Below are positions 17,100 through 26,603 of a stretch of 64,000 bases of DNA, piece by piece. This DNA is from Synechococcus sp. PCC 7502. Lineage in GTDB: Bacteria; Cyanobacteriota; Cyanobacteriia; Pseudanabaenales; Pseudanabaenaceae. Numbering within the stretch: position 1 is the first letter of the stretch; every line of letters starts with the position of its first letter. The notes under the pieces were generated by a model. It saw only the letters and a program-made list of their open reading frames with translations. It did no database searches and was not told the origin of the DNA. The stretch covers positions 650,394-714,393 of the forward strand of contig NC_019702.1 in NCBI RefSeq assembly GCF_000317085.1. The letters are read 5' to 3'. The position numbers were made by a program, and so were the translations under genes.

Positions 17100-18568
17100 G
17101 CAGATATTTGCTTAACCACAGTCAGGGCAGAATAACTAACTCCTGCTGTACCTTCACCGGGATGGGTGCAATCTCCCACTAGCCAAATATGCTTTAAGGG
17201 GGTACGGTTGGCAAAGCCGAAAGGTGAAAATGTAGAAATACGCATACCAAGTCCCCCAACCATACCCTGATCACGCCCTGTATAACGGATAAATGTTTGA
17301 GGGGTGGCAGCTTCTTGATAAATAATTGTATTTTCCAAGTTAAAGTACTTACTCAGTTGGGCGATCGCCCGTTGGGAATACTTAGATTTTAAGGTTTGGT
17401 AGTCTTCGGTTTGCCACTCTAATATATCTGTAAATTCCGAAGCGATAATGGTTGCCTTGCCTGTGGGTGCCCTGCCGTCTCCTGCTTGGCTTACGGATAC
17501 AAAGAGGGAACGCTGATCGGTATAGCTATCTAAAAACTGTAAATGGGGTGGACAGCGATCGGGAATAGCTTGGTGATCAACACCTAAATATAATACAAAT
17601 GCCCCCGAAGCAGGCTTGAGCTTTTCTACTCGGCGTTTGTAACCCTGCGGAGCCTGATCGCCCAATAACTTTACCAAACTTTGTACTGTGACGTTGGCAA
17701 CTATATGATCGGCTGATTCCCAATTTAGGGCTTGACTAAGCTGATTATAAACCTTGACCTGCATAGATTTAGGGTCGATCGCTTGTACGGTGTGGCGCAT
17801 ATACAGTTTGCCTCCATATTTTTCTAATGCCTCTACTAGGCGATCGCTTAGTACCTGCATACTCCCCTTGAGGTGCCATAATCCCAGAGGAGATTGGGAA
17901 ACTGCCAAACTAGTAGCGGCATAGAGCAAAGCAGTCTCTTCGGCATTAACTTGGGAATAGAGTTTAAGCTGGAGGTCTAAAAAAGTTCGCAATCGGCGAT
18001 CGCGATCTAAACCAAAACCCCTGAGGGCATCTCCCACCGTAGAGAGGGTAAAAGGCACGGTAGCTAAAGTATCCCAACGCATCGCTTTTAGTAATTGTGC
18101 TAAGTCCCAAAGATTACGGGGTGGTAAGATTGGGTCTCGTAACTGAAATCTCCAACTAGGCTGAAATAAATTCTGTAAAAATTGCCAGAAAGGTTCACTA
18201 TGGGGAAATTGTCGCTGTCTTTCTGCCTGCCACTGCGTAGGGTCTCGCCAAATATTTATAGGCTCAGGTTCATCGGGTAAATATACGGCACAGGCAGGAT
18301 CACAAGGGGTAGCTTCAGGTATATCTATGCCCAGTTCTGTAAAAATACGGTGATGAATTCCGCCCACTTCTAGTCCAGCCACTTGAGTTGCGCCCACATC
18401 AAAGGTAAAACCTTGACGCTTAAAGGTTGAAGCACAACCACCGGGAATGATCGCTTGATCGTATATTTCTACCTGAAAGCCACGCTTTGCCAATAATGCC
18501 CCAGTAGTTAGTCCACCGATGCCAGCACCAATGATAATTACCCGTTGTGACCTAGATTTAAGTAACAT
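17096..18568 (-). CDS. crtD: Carotenoid C-3',4' desaturase CrtD
   Basis: A 490-residue FAD-dependent carotenoid desaturase. The N-terminal dinucleotide fold [21 protein letters not shown] and the substrate-domain start [20 protein letters not shown] match the CrtD family known from cyanobacteria, which desaturates the myxol psi end during myxoxanthophyll synthesis. The C-terminal [18 protein letters not shown] is the second FAD contact. Distinction from related CrtI-like enzymes rests on the N-terminal motif. Confidence 0.85.
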   Translation of the reverse strand: MLLKSRSQRVIIIGAGIGGLTTGALLAKRGFQVEIYDQAIIPGGCASTFKRQGFTFDVGATQVAGLEVGGIHHRIFTELGIDIPEATPCDPACAVYLPDEPEPINIWRDPTQWQAERQRQFPHSEPFWQFLQNLFQPSWRFQLRDPILPPRNLWDLAQLLKAMRWDTLATVPFTLSTVGDALRGFGLDRDRRLRTFLDLQLKLYSQVNAEETALLYAATSLAVSQSPLGLWHLKGSMQVLSDRLVEALEKYGGKLYMRHTVQAIDPKSMQVKVYNQLSQALNWESADHIVANVTVQSLVKLLGDQAPQGYKRRVEKLKPASGAFVLYLGVDHQAIPDRCPPHLQFLDSYTDQRSLFVSVSQAGDGRAPTGKATIIASEFTDILEWQTEDYQTLKSKYSQRAIAQLSKYFNLENTIIYQEAATPQTFIRYTGRDQGMVGGLGMRISTFSPFGFANRTPLKHIWLVGDCTHPGEGTAGVSYSALTVVKQISA

Positions 18569-18688
18569 GATTTTTAATATTTCTTTATTAATCTTAACTT
18601 TAATCTAGCCCTAGGGAGTCTGCTACCACTGAATTAAAAAGTTGATTGCAAGCCCTAAGTCAGTAGCCTAAAAATTCTGTCTGGTAGC

Positions 18689-21016
18689 TTACAGTCTATT
18701 TCCGTAGACCACAGCATAGGTAAAAATTGTCACTAATATAATCACAACGTACAGGATTCGAGATGTATAGTTAAGGTAGGTTATCGCAGTTTTGTGTCCT
18801 TTACTTCTTAATTTTTCTAGGACTAAACCAACTAGGATGCAAAGTAGGCAAAGGGTAAAAAATACATAGAAGCCGTATTCGATCGCCACGGTATAGCCCG
18901 TATCCGAAAGCTGATTATTAATAGAAGTCAATAGCACAGCACTAGATAGCAAAGTAGCGATCGGCACCGTCAATCTTTCCTTTGCTAAATTTTCAGAAAA
19001 GTAAAGGGTGCTACCAAGTACCAAAGCCAACAAAATCAATGGTAGTAGGGTTTTGACTAGAAATACAGAAAATTGTCGTTGTAGAGTAATAATTACACTC
19101 AATCCAGAATAATCAATTCTCAGATTAGTATTAAACAACCGAGGATTTCCCCTTGTGGAATTACTACTAAAGGTCTCACGGGCATACTGGATATCTTCAA
19201 ACCGCCAGAGTTGTAGGGATTGATAGGGCTTTTTTCTCTGATTTTTAGGAGTTTCAGACAACTTTAGTCCAAACACATCGATGACGTAAATTAAGCGATC
19301 GCTGGGAACATTAGTATTCTGAAAGTAAATTTGTAGTTTTTGCTGATCGAAGGGATAGTCACGGAAATCAAAGCTACCCTTAAATTCTCCCTGAATTTGA
19401 TAGAGGCGATAATTCAATCCATTTATGACTTCTGAGCGCAGTGGCTTAGTCGCATCAAATAATGGCAGATTTTGATTGACGCTGTTGGTAACCCCATTGG
19501 GAAACTGAATTGTAGTAGGGGTAATATTGTCTGTGTAGCGCATCCATAGATAGAAGTCGGCACTAAAACTAGATTTACTTTGATCAACCCGCCCTATCTT
19601 ATTAATGTCGATGCCCGTATATACGACATCTTGTCGCCAAAAATACTGCTTTTTCAGCTTAAAAGTCAGTTCTAAAATATTGCCGGCTTTCAACTCTTCC
19701 TCTAGGTTAATGGATGCCAAATTCTCGATGGGGCTGAATTGAATAGGGGCTGAAATAAAGCGTTGGCTGACATACTTTCCAATGCGGACAGGAGGAGTAT
19801 TGTCGTGGCTGCTATTAAAGTAAATGAGACCATTCAAGCCCTTGATTCCCAACTCTCGACTATTGATTTGCTCTAATTGATTACGAATTTTTTGTCGATC
19901 TGCTCTGATACTACTGGGGGTATTTTCAATCATTGCCTTTTGTAAAGCCCAAACGATAACCCTCGCCACATCGTAATAGGCGGCTCCCACATAGCTGGCA
20001 GGCTCGCCGTATCTTTTCTGATAAAGTGTGGCAAATTCTTGGGCATCAACTCCTGCACTGTCAAAGATTAGGGGAGTGGGAATGTAGATGCCTTCAAGAA
20101 AATAGCCGGGCTTTTGTTTTTCTTCTTCATAGTCAGCAAACAGTTGCGGCGCTGTCTCTCGTGCCAGACTTTGGCTGGCAAATAGGGAGGTTTTTAGTCC
20201 CCGCCGCCGCATTGCCACAATAAAATCTTTACTGGCAATTTCTTCCATGGCTAGGAATACTACGCCAGCATCTGGTTTAGTGGCTAGTTCTTGAATAATG
20301 GAGTTAACCGAAGTCGTCAAATCTTTCTGTTTTGGATCGAATTTCCAAACATTTTGGATTTTGCCTTTGCGTTTAAATGTCTCTTCAAATGCCTGATCTA
20401 GGGTTCTGCCCAAACGATCATCGGAATAGATAATACTAGCAGTCGTCAAATTCAGAGCTTTCTGCATGTACAGAGCTACTACACTCCCTTGGATGGAATT
20501 GGTAAATACAGTCCGAAAATAGTAGGGATTGTTGGCGGTAATGAAGTCCTCACTGGCTGTACCAGTAATGGCTGGGATTTCTAAATCCTTGTACCCTGGG
20601 GCAGCTTCCACCGCCGTAGAACTGTTGAGGTGTCCTAGTACAGCTAATGCCGGAGATTTGGCAATCTGTTGGGGAATTTGACGGGCAACATTACGATCGC
20701 CTTTATCGTCAAAAATTAATAGTTTTAGGGGATGACCGTTTACTCCACCTTGTTGATTGACGGTATCTAGGTACAGTTGCGTACTTTGAATCATCTCTTG
20801 GGCTGCCTCACTGCGAATTCCAGTTTTTGGTGCAACCACTGCTAGGTGAATTGGACTTGAGGAAGCTGATTGAGAAAACTGTACCCAGACAAAACTAATT
20901 ATTAATACCATAGTGAGAGTAGCCAAGACGATCGCCCCTAGCTTCCTAGTATTACGAACATTTCTGAACTTGGCACGAACTTTTTTGAGCTTAGAAAGTA
21001 GGGTAAGCAGTTTCAT
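18689..21016 (-). CDS. Pentameric ligand-gated ion channel fused to a periplasmic amino-acid-binding-type domain (paralogue A)
   Basis: A 775-residue protein with four parts. A basic tail and hydrophobic segment (27-47) act as signal or anchor. Residues about 55-425 are a type I periplasmic binding domain of the LivJ/Peripla_BP_6 kind: GGVNGHPLKLL, then GHLNSSTA and ITGTAS, where leucine-binding proteins contact the amino acid. Residues about 440-645 resemble the pentameric-channel extracellular domain, with VVYTGIDINKI, DFYLWMR and FRDYPFDQQKLQIYF (554-557 is the hallmark YPFD). Four membrane helices close the protein: M1 652-673 with LLP, M2 from KERL at 679, M3 709-735, M4 752-771. M2 aligns without gaps with ELIC (SERL versus KERL). 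There are no Cys-loop cysteines, as in other prokaryotic channels. It is the second gene of the pair, 19 bases after paralogue B. Confidence 0.88.
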   Translation of the reverse strand: MKLLTLLSKLKKVRAKFRNVRNTRKLGAIVLATLTMVLIISFVWVQFSQSASSSPIHLAVVAPKTGIRSEAAQEMIQSTQLYLDTVNQQGGVNGHPLKLLIFDDKGDRNVARQIPQQIAKSPALAVLGHLNSSTAVEAAPGYKDLEIPAITGTASEDFITANNPYYFRTVFTNSIQGSVVALYMQKALNLTTASIIYSDDRLGRTLDQAFEETFKRKGKIQNVWKFDPKQKDLTTSVNSIIQELATKPDAGVVFLAMEEIASKDFIVAMRRRGLKTSLFASQSLARETAPQLFADYEEEKQKPGYFLEGIYIPTPLIFDSAGVDAQEFATLYQKRYGEPASYVGAAYYDVARVIVWALQKAMIENTPSSIRADRQKIRNQLEQINSRELGIKGLNGLIYFNSSHDNTPPVRIGKYVSQRFISAPIQFSPIENLASINLEEELKAGNILELTFKLKKQYFWRQDVVYTGIDINKIGRVDQSKSSFSADFYLWMRYTDNITPTTIQFPNGVTNSVNQNLPLFDATKPLRSEVINGLNYRLYQIQGEFKGSFDFRDYPFDQQKLQIYFQNTNVPSDRLIYVIDVFGLKLSETPKNQRKKPYQSLQLWRFEDIQYARETFSSNSTRGNPRLFNTNLRIDYSGLSVIITLQRQFSVFLVKTLLPLILLALVLGSTLYFSENLAKERLTVPIATLLSSAVLLTSINNQLSDTGYTVAIEYGFYVFFTLCLLCILVGLVLEKLRSKGHKTAITYLNYTSRILYVVIILVTIFTYAVVYGNRL

Positions 21017-21035
21017 GGTTTATGAGGTCTTAAGT

Positions 21036-23318
21036 TCAACTCAAACTATCCCTAAACACATACCAGTAAAGTAGAATAATGCCCAAAATTACTAAGCAGT
21101 AAAATACTTGGGAGACTAGATCAAGCTGATTTGCTCGCACTGTCTGCCCCTTTAAAACTAGGAGATCGTGAATGATCCCAATCACAATACAAAATATACT
21201 CAAGGCGAAGAAGGTATGAAACACATACTCCAAAGCCATGGTGTAGCCGACATCAGGTAACTGTAAATTTAAACCCACCAACAGGACAATACCCGTAATC
21301 AGTGCTGATACAATCACGGGCGGGCGTTCTTTTGATAATCTTTGGGGGAAGTATAGGGTCATAAAAGGGACAAAAGTTAGTAAGAATAGTGGTAGGAGGT
21401 TTTTAGACAGAAAGATGACGGAACGCCGTTGCATGGTAATCGTGGCACTCATACCTGAATAATCGGTAGGATTATTGCTATGAAATAGGTGAGGATCACC
21501 AATGCTGGAATTTGTTCTAAATGTTTCTTGGACATACTGAATACCCTTAAACTTCCACTGTTGTAATCCTTGGTATGGCTTTTGATCATCTTGATTTTGA
21601 TCACTATGGGGTAAGCGTAAACCCACAGTATCAATGACGTAAATTAAGCGATCGCTGGGAATTGTATTATTTTGAAACTTAATAGTAAGTTTTTGCTGAT
21701 CAAAGGGGTAATTACGCAAATCAAAGGTATTTTTAAATTCCCCTTGGATTTCATACAAATGATAATTTAAGCCATTAACTGTAAATGAGTCTAGGGGCTT
21801 CTTGGGGTCAAAGAGCGGTTGATTAGGGATCAGGTTATTCCCATTGGCAAAGGTAACATCTTCAGCTTGTTCATTGCCGCCACTACGAAACCACAGATAA
21901 AAATTAGCAATAAAACTAGAAGTACGCTGGTCAATTTTACTAAGCTTATTTATATCTATACCCGCATAGACCACATCCTGTTTCCAAAAGTAGTCCTTGC
22001 CCAAGTGGAGCAGATTTCCTGATTGGAGTTGACTGGGCAGATCATCAATAGCCTCAAGATTAGCTGCTAGGGTAAATTGTTGGGGAGCGGAAATTAGTCT
22101 GCGTTTTTGAAATTGGGCAATCCGAATAGGGATATCGCTGCTATGACTTTCATTGAAGTACAGGGTTCCTGTTAACCCTCTTAAAGAACTACTGGGATTG
22201 TTAATGGCAGCAAGGGCATTGCGGGTTTCTTGACGATCTTGGTTCAAGCTTTCTGGGGTTAAGTGTAAATTTGCCTGACGCAGTGCCTCTACCCCAGCGA
22301 TCGCCGCCTCGTAGAATTTAATTTCAGCGTAGGTGGGTAATCTCCCGTAGGTTTTTTGATACTGACTAGCAAATTCCTGAGCATCTAAGCCTGCACTGTC
22401 CAAAAGAATCGGTGAATAGCCATAGAAATTATCCGTAAAAAATCCCGCCTGAGCTTGCTCCTCTTTATATTTACTAAAGCGGTTGGCATAGGCTTCCGTT
22501 GCTGCTAGGGGAAGCGCAGAAAAAATGGGTGTTGTCAGTCCCGCCCGACGAATCGCCACAATCACTGCCTCTATTTCATTGGGATCACGGATGGTTAAAA
22601 AAAGCGGGACAGAATTACCATCCGCCTTAAGTTGACGCACAATTGTCTGAATGGATTGCTCTTGCGCCTCTGGATCAACATCACCGATATATTGAATTCT
22701 ACCGCCTTCAGAGGTAAACAGGCTGGTAAAAAGTGGAGCTAGGGCGAGGTCAAAGGATTTGCCTGAGCGAATAATACTAGCGGTCTTAGACTTTAAGACT
22801 GACCTCATGTAGAGAGCAATAAACTTTAATTGATCGGAGGACTTAGGGACGGTTCGGAAAAAATAGGGATTCTGATTTGTTAATTGATCTAGGATATTTA
22901 TGGAAATGACGGGTAATTGATTTGCCCGATAGATCGAATTCACCTGAAGAGTCAATTCCGAATTCTGATGTCCCAGTATTAGTAATGACGGACTAGCAAC
23001 TGCGGCTGTGGCTGCGGCTTTTGTTCCTTCTATGGTTCCTCGATCATCTAAGGCTAAAAGTTGGAGAGGATGTCCATTGATCCCCCCTGTCTGATTTATC
23101 TGATTGATGTATAGTTCAATACTTTGGCGAATCTCCTGTCCCGCTTTGCCGTTTTGTCCACTTAAGGATAGAACCATGGCAATGGAAATGGGAGAGCTAG
23201 CGTTGGTTTTTGGCAATAGCCCCACGCCAAGGACGATCAATAAAATCATGCTCAAGGAGATCGCTAAATACTTTAGATATTTAATCCCCTGTTTTACATC
23301 GATTGCAGGAAATCTCAT
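21036..23318 (-). CDS. Pentameric ligand-gated ion channel fused to a periplasmic binding domain (paralogue B)
   Basis: A 760-residue paralogue of the next gene with the same architecture: signal segment (about 16-34), type I binding domain (about 43-415), channel extracellular domain (about 430-630, with NYPFDQQKL near 537-545), and M1-M4 (635-655, 662-685, 693-718, 735-754). The extracellular channel part is very close to paralogue A. The binding pocket is not: GHQNSELT and ISINIL replace GHLNSSTA and ITGTAS, so the serine/threonine ligand contacts are lost. M2 also differs (KERPPVIVSALITG versus KERLTVPIATLLSS). It is the first gene of the two, so hetero-oligomers are plausible. Confidence 0.87.
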   Translation of the reverse strand: MRFPAIDVKQGIKYLKYLAISLSMILLIVLGVGLLPKTNASSPISIAMVLSLSGQNGKAGQEIRQSIELYINQINQTGGINGHPLQLLALDDRGTIEGTKAAATAAVASPSLLILGHQNSELTLQVNSIYRANQLPVISINILDQLTNQNPYFFRTVPKSSDQLKFIALYMRSVLKSKTASIIRSGKSFDLALAPLFTSLFTSEGGRIQYIGDVDPEAQEQSIQTIVRQLKADGNSVPLFLTIRDPNEIEAVIVAIRRAGLTTPIFSALPLAATEAYANRFSKYKEEQAQAGFFTDNFYGYSPILLDSAGLDAQEFASQYQKTYGRLPTYAEIKFYEAAIAGVEALRQANLHLTPESLNQDRQETRNALAAINNPSSSLRGLTGTLYFNESHSSDIPIRIAQFQKRRLISAPQQFTLAANLEAIDDLPSQLQSGNLLHLGKDYFWKQDVVYAGIDINKLSKIDQRTSSFIANFYLWFRSGGNEQAEDVTFANGNNLIPNQPLFDPKKPLDSFTVNGLNYHLYEIQGEFKNTFDLRNYPFDQQKLTIKFQNNTIPSDRLIYVIDTVGLRLPHSDQNQDDQKPYQGLQQWKFKGIQYVQETFRTNSSIGDPHLFHSNNPTDYSGMSATITMQRRSVIFLSKNLLPLFLLTFVPFMTLYFPQRLSKERPPVIVSALITGIVLLVGLNLQLPDVGYTMALEYVFHTFFALSIFCIVIGIIHDLLVLKGQTVRANQLDLVSQVFYCLVILGIILLYWYVFRDSLS

Positions 23319-23550
23319 AGCTACCGTTTCCTAGAAAATATTTTTAAACACCAGATTCTAGGACATTAAACCCTTAGCATTATGTTAAACCAGTATAGAT
23401 AATGTGCCAAGTTCAAGTTTATGGGAAGATTCAAGGTGCGTCTTTTTCGTCATTACCCTTATGTCATTACCAGATAGAAAGGTTTTGCCTATACTGAATC
23501 AAGCGATCGCAGTTTTTCAGTTTTGTCCATAGTTTTCTAGTGCTTTTTTA

Positions 23551-24537
23551 GTGATGAACCAATTTAGCCACGGCGTTACCCTGTTTTTAAGCCTTTTAGT
23601 CGAAGCTATGCCCTTTTTACTATTGGGGGTACTGCTTTCTGGGCTTTTGGTCATGTTTGTGGACGAAGGTAAATTAATTAAAGTTATGCCTAAACAGCCA
23701 GTCCTAGGCGCATTAGTTGGCAGTATGTTGGGGTTTTTATTTCCCGTGTGCGAGTGTGGAAATGTACCTGTGGCGCGCAGGTTAATTGCTCAAGGAGTAC
23801 CTGCACCAGTGGCAGTAGGCTTTTTACTATCTGCACCTACAATTAATCCCATTGTGATTTGGGCAACTTGGACAGCATTTCGAGACCAGCCTGAGATTGT
23901 ATTTTTACGCGTTGGGTTTTCCTTGGCGATCGCTACGATTATCGGCTGTGTATTTGGCACTCAGAAAGATTTGCGTCCATTTTTACAGCCCCAAATATCT
24001 AGTCAAAGATCGCTGCAAATAGCTAATAACATCGCCGTAAGTGAGCCTCAGTCCGTAGTTCCAACGGGAACATTTTTCTTGGGACAGCCGCAAATCCCCC
24101 TTGAAAACATCAAACTATCAATATCTTGGTCGGAACGGTTTAAGCTGCTGGTGGATACCATGATTAATGAATTACGAGAATTAGGGGGAATTTTAGTACT
24201 GGGTAGTGCGATCGCTGCGATAATTCAAGTCGGCATTCCTAGGGATATAATTCTCAACTTGGGACAGGGGGCAGTCAGTTCGGTGATCGCCATGATGACT
24301 TTGGCAGCAGTGGTATCAGTTTGCTCAACGGTTGATGCTTTTTTTGCCCTTTCCTTTGCTTCAACTTTTACTAGTGGCTCGATTTTGGCATTTTTAGTAT
24401 TTGGTCCGATGATCGACTTTAAATCCATAGGTTTGATTCTAACGATTTTTAAAAAACGAGCCGTGGTCTATTTATTTTTACTCGCTGCCCAACTTACATT
24501 TTTAGGCTGCCTGTTTATAAATTTGCGTATAGATTAA
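23551..24537 (+). CDS. Permease of the ArsP/YraQ family
   Basis: A 328-residue integral membrane protein of the permease family formerly DUF318. The family signature FPVCECGNVPVARRLI (about 69-84) followed by VGFLLSAPTINPIV is clear, and the second half repeats the pattern with VVSVCSTVDAFFALSF. About eight membrane helices are predicted. Characterised members export organoarsenicals; many others have no known substrate and have been linked to metal handling. No arsenic gene is nearby. It is transcribed divergently from the channel pair, with 232 bases between. Confidence 0.85.
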   Translation: MMNQFSHGVTLFLSLLVEAMPFLLLGVLLSGLLVMFVDEGKLIKVMPKQPVLGALVGSMLGFLFPVCECGNVPVARRLIAQGVPAPVAVGFLLSAPTINPIVIWATWTAFRDQPEIVFLRVGFSLAIATIIGCVFGTQKDLRPFLQPQISSQRSLQIANNIAVSEPQSVVPTGTFFLGQPQIPLENIKLSISWSERFKLLVDTMINELRELGGILVLGSAIAAIIQVGIPRDIILNLGQGAVSSVIAMMTLAAVVSVCSTVDAFFALSFASTFTSGSILAFLVFGPMIDFKSIGLILTIFKKRAVVYLFLLAAQLTFLGCLFINLRID

Positions 24538-24582
24538 ATACTGATAATAGGTTAAATTAACGAAAACAGACTTGAGGACTTC

Positions 24583-25350
24583 ATGCAACGCAGGCAATTT
24601 ATCCGATTGGCACAGACTGGTTTGATTGGTTCCCTAGCTACGGGATTAGCCATAGCCGAAAGAGCGATCGCTGCCCCACCTAAACCCGAAACCTTGAGCA
24701 TAGAGTGGTTAGGGCATATGTCTTACCTATTTACAGGACAGGGGCAAACAATTTTAAGTCATCCTTTTCGCCCTGCTGGTTGTACTGCCAATTTCCCCGC
24801 TCCCAAGCCCAAAACCGATTTAATTTTAATTGGCTCCAGACTCTTAGACGAAGGGTTCCTACAGGAAGTACCGCAGAATACTCAGCTTCTCTATCTGCCC
24901 GGTGCCTATCGTGTAGGGGGAATTAATCTTCAGGGCATTCGCTTTGAGCATGATCGTCTTGGTGGTCGTAGGTTTGGGTTCAATGTGGCATGGCTATGGC
25001 AACAGGCAGGGATTCGGATTCTGCACATGGGCGGCTCAGCTACCAGTATTAATACCGATCAACGGATTTTGCTAGGACGACCAGATGTTTTAATTGTGCC
25101 AGTGGGGGGCGGGGAAAAAGCATACAATGCTGCTGAAGCTAAGGCAATAGTTGAAACCTTAAATCCCAAAATCGTCATTCCCACCTACTACCTCACCAAC
25201 AAAGCGGCAAGCACCTGTGAACTGGCAAAAGTAGATGAGTTCCTAGCACTGATGCCTAATATTAAGGTTAATAATATTACCAAATCTAAGTTACAGCTAA
25301 CTGCTGCCAGCCTGCCTGAAACTATGTCCATATCAGTATTTAGAACATAA
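24583..25350 (+). CDS. Exported MBL-fold protein lacking the HxHxDH metal motif
   Basis: A 255-residue protein with an N-terminal RRQFIRL and hydrophobic stretch that resembles a Tat signal, ending near AIAAPPKP. The rest follows the UlaG-like beta-lactamase fold (SIEWLGHMSYLFTGQGQTIL, LHMGGSAT, VIPTYY). Where the fold normally has HxHxDH it reads LIGSRLLDEGF, so the usual binuclear metal site is missing. In my recollection this replacement is characteristic of a cyanobacterial subfamily, not a mutation here. The stop codon overlaps the ATG of the ATPase gene (TAATG). Confidence 0.75.
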   Translation: MQRRQFIRLAQTGLIGSLATGLAIAERAIAAPPKPETLSIEWLGHMSYLFTGQGQTILSHPFRPAGCTANFPAPKPKTDLILIGSRLLDEGFLQEVPQNTQLLYLPGAYRVGGINLQGIRFEHDRLGGRRFGFNVAWLWQQAGIRILHMGGSATSINTDQRILLGRPDVLIVPVGGGEKAYNAAEAKAIVETLNPKIVIPTYYLTNKAASTCELAKVDEFLALMPNIKVNNITKSKLQLTAASLPETMSISVFRT

Positions 25351-26117
25351 TGGCTGATGTCGATCTGCTAACTGCAGAAAATCTATCTAAGTCCTTTGGC
25401 GGGATTCAAGCGGTAAAAAATGCCTCAATTAGTGTGCCATCAGGTTCAATTACAGGGCTAATTGGTCCGAATGGGGCGGGTAAAACTACTTTTTTTAATT
25501 TACTATCTAATTTTTTGGTGCCAGATAGCGGTACGGTTTGTTTAGATGGGAAGCCTATTCATGGTAAACCTCCCCACGCGATCGCCCAGATGGGTATGGT
25601 TAGAACATTTCAAGTGCCTCGGGTGCTTTCACGGCTGACGGTATTAGAAAATATGCTACTTGCTGCCCAAAATCAAACGGGTGAAAAGTTCTGGAATGCT
25701 TGGTTCCAAGGGGAAAAAATTGCCAAGGAAGAAAAATTACTGAAAGCCAAGGCTAAAGATATTCTGGCATCCGTGGGCTTAAGCCAGATGGCGGATAAAT
25801 ATGCAGGGTCAATGTCGGGTGGACAACGTAAATTACTAGAGATTGCCAGAGCGTTGATGACTGATCCCAAGATTGTGCTTTTAGATGAGCCAGCAGCAGG
25901 GGTAAATCCAGCTTTAATCGAGGAAATCTGTGGACATATTCAAGCTTGGAACCAAAACGGGTTAACTTTTTTGATTATTGAACACAATATGGATGTCATT
26001 ATGTCCCTGTGCGATCGCATTTGGGTATTGGCAGAAGGACGAAATCTTAAAGATGGTAAGCCCAGTGATATTCGTAGTTCTCCCGAAGTTTTAGAAGCAT
26101 ATCTGGGTAGTGATTAA
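25350..26117 (+). CDS. LivG-type ABC transporter ATP-binding protein
   Basis: A 255-residue ATPase with Walker A GPNGAGKTT, signature SGGQRKLLEIARAL and Walker B ILLDEP in the form VLLDEP, followed by AAGVNP, the stretch typical of branched-chain (HAAT) amino acid transporters. No permease, LivF-type partner or free binding protein is encoded next to it. It is translationally coupled to the MBL-fold gene. It may serve a transporter encoded elsewhere. Its family normally partners the same binding-domain type that is fused to the channels at 18.7-23.3 kb. Confidence 0.85.
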   Translation: MADVDLLTAENLSKSFGGIQAVKNASISVPSGSITGLIGPNGAGKTTFFNLLSNFLVPDSGTVCLDGKPIHGKPPHAIAQMGMVRTFQVPRVLSRLTVLENMLLAAQNQTGEKFWNAWFQGEKIAKEEKLLKAKAKDILASVGLSQMADKYAGSMSGGQRKLLEIARALMTDPKIVLLDEPAAGVNPALIEEICGHIQAWNQNGLTFLIIEHNMDVIMSLCDRIWVLAEGRNLKDGKPSDIRSSPEVLEAYLGSD

Positions 26118-26141
26118 TTTTATTCATGGATTTTATAAAAT

Positions 26142-26504
26142 ATGGCAATTTCCCAAGTCAGTGTGCATGAGTTAGTTAATTATTTAAATCAAAACTTAGA
26201 TCGAGATAATTTACCTGATGCTTTAGCAGTGCAGTTAATAGATGTACGTGAACCAGAAGAACTAGCGATCGCTCACCTTGATGGATTTATCAATTTACCC
26301 CTAAGTCAGTTTGCTAATTGGGGCAATCAAATTCACAGCTTACTTGATCGAGATACGGAAACCCTTGTCCTTTGTCATCATGGTGTGAGATCGATGCAGA
26401 TGTGTCAGTGGTTAGTCCAACAGGGATTTACTAATGTTAAAAATATTGCCCACGGAATTGATGCCTACTCTCAACTGGTAGATGATTCTATCCCTGTGTA
26501 TTAA
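26142..26504 (+). CDS. Rhodanese-domain protein
   Basis: A 120-residue single rhodanese domain: LIDVREPEELAIAHLDGFINLPL at residues about 31-53 and the active-site loop LCHHGVRS with Cys about residue 85. Such small proteins handle persulfide sulfur. It lies 24 bases after the ATPase gene, so it may be in the same transcript. Confidence 0.85.
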   Translation: MAISQVSVHELVNYLNQNLDRDNLPDALAVQLIDVREPEELAIAHLDGFINLPLSQFANWGNQIHSLLDRDTETLVLCHHGVRSMQMCQWLVQQGFTNVKNIAHGIDAYSQLVDDSIPVY

Positions 26505-26603
26505 ATATGAGTGTATTAAGAATTAACTAATCAAGTTTCTCCTTGGTTAAGGCTGCCTAGTATCAGCTATGATCATGGTTAGGAATCATCAAATCGATTG
26601 ACT

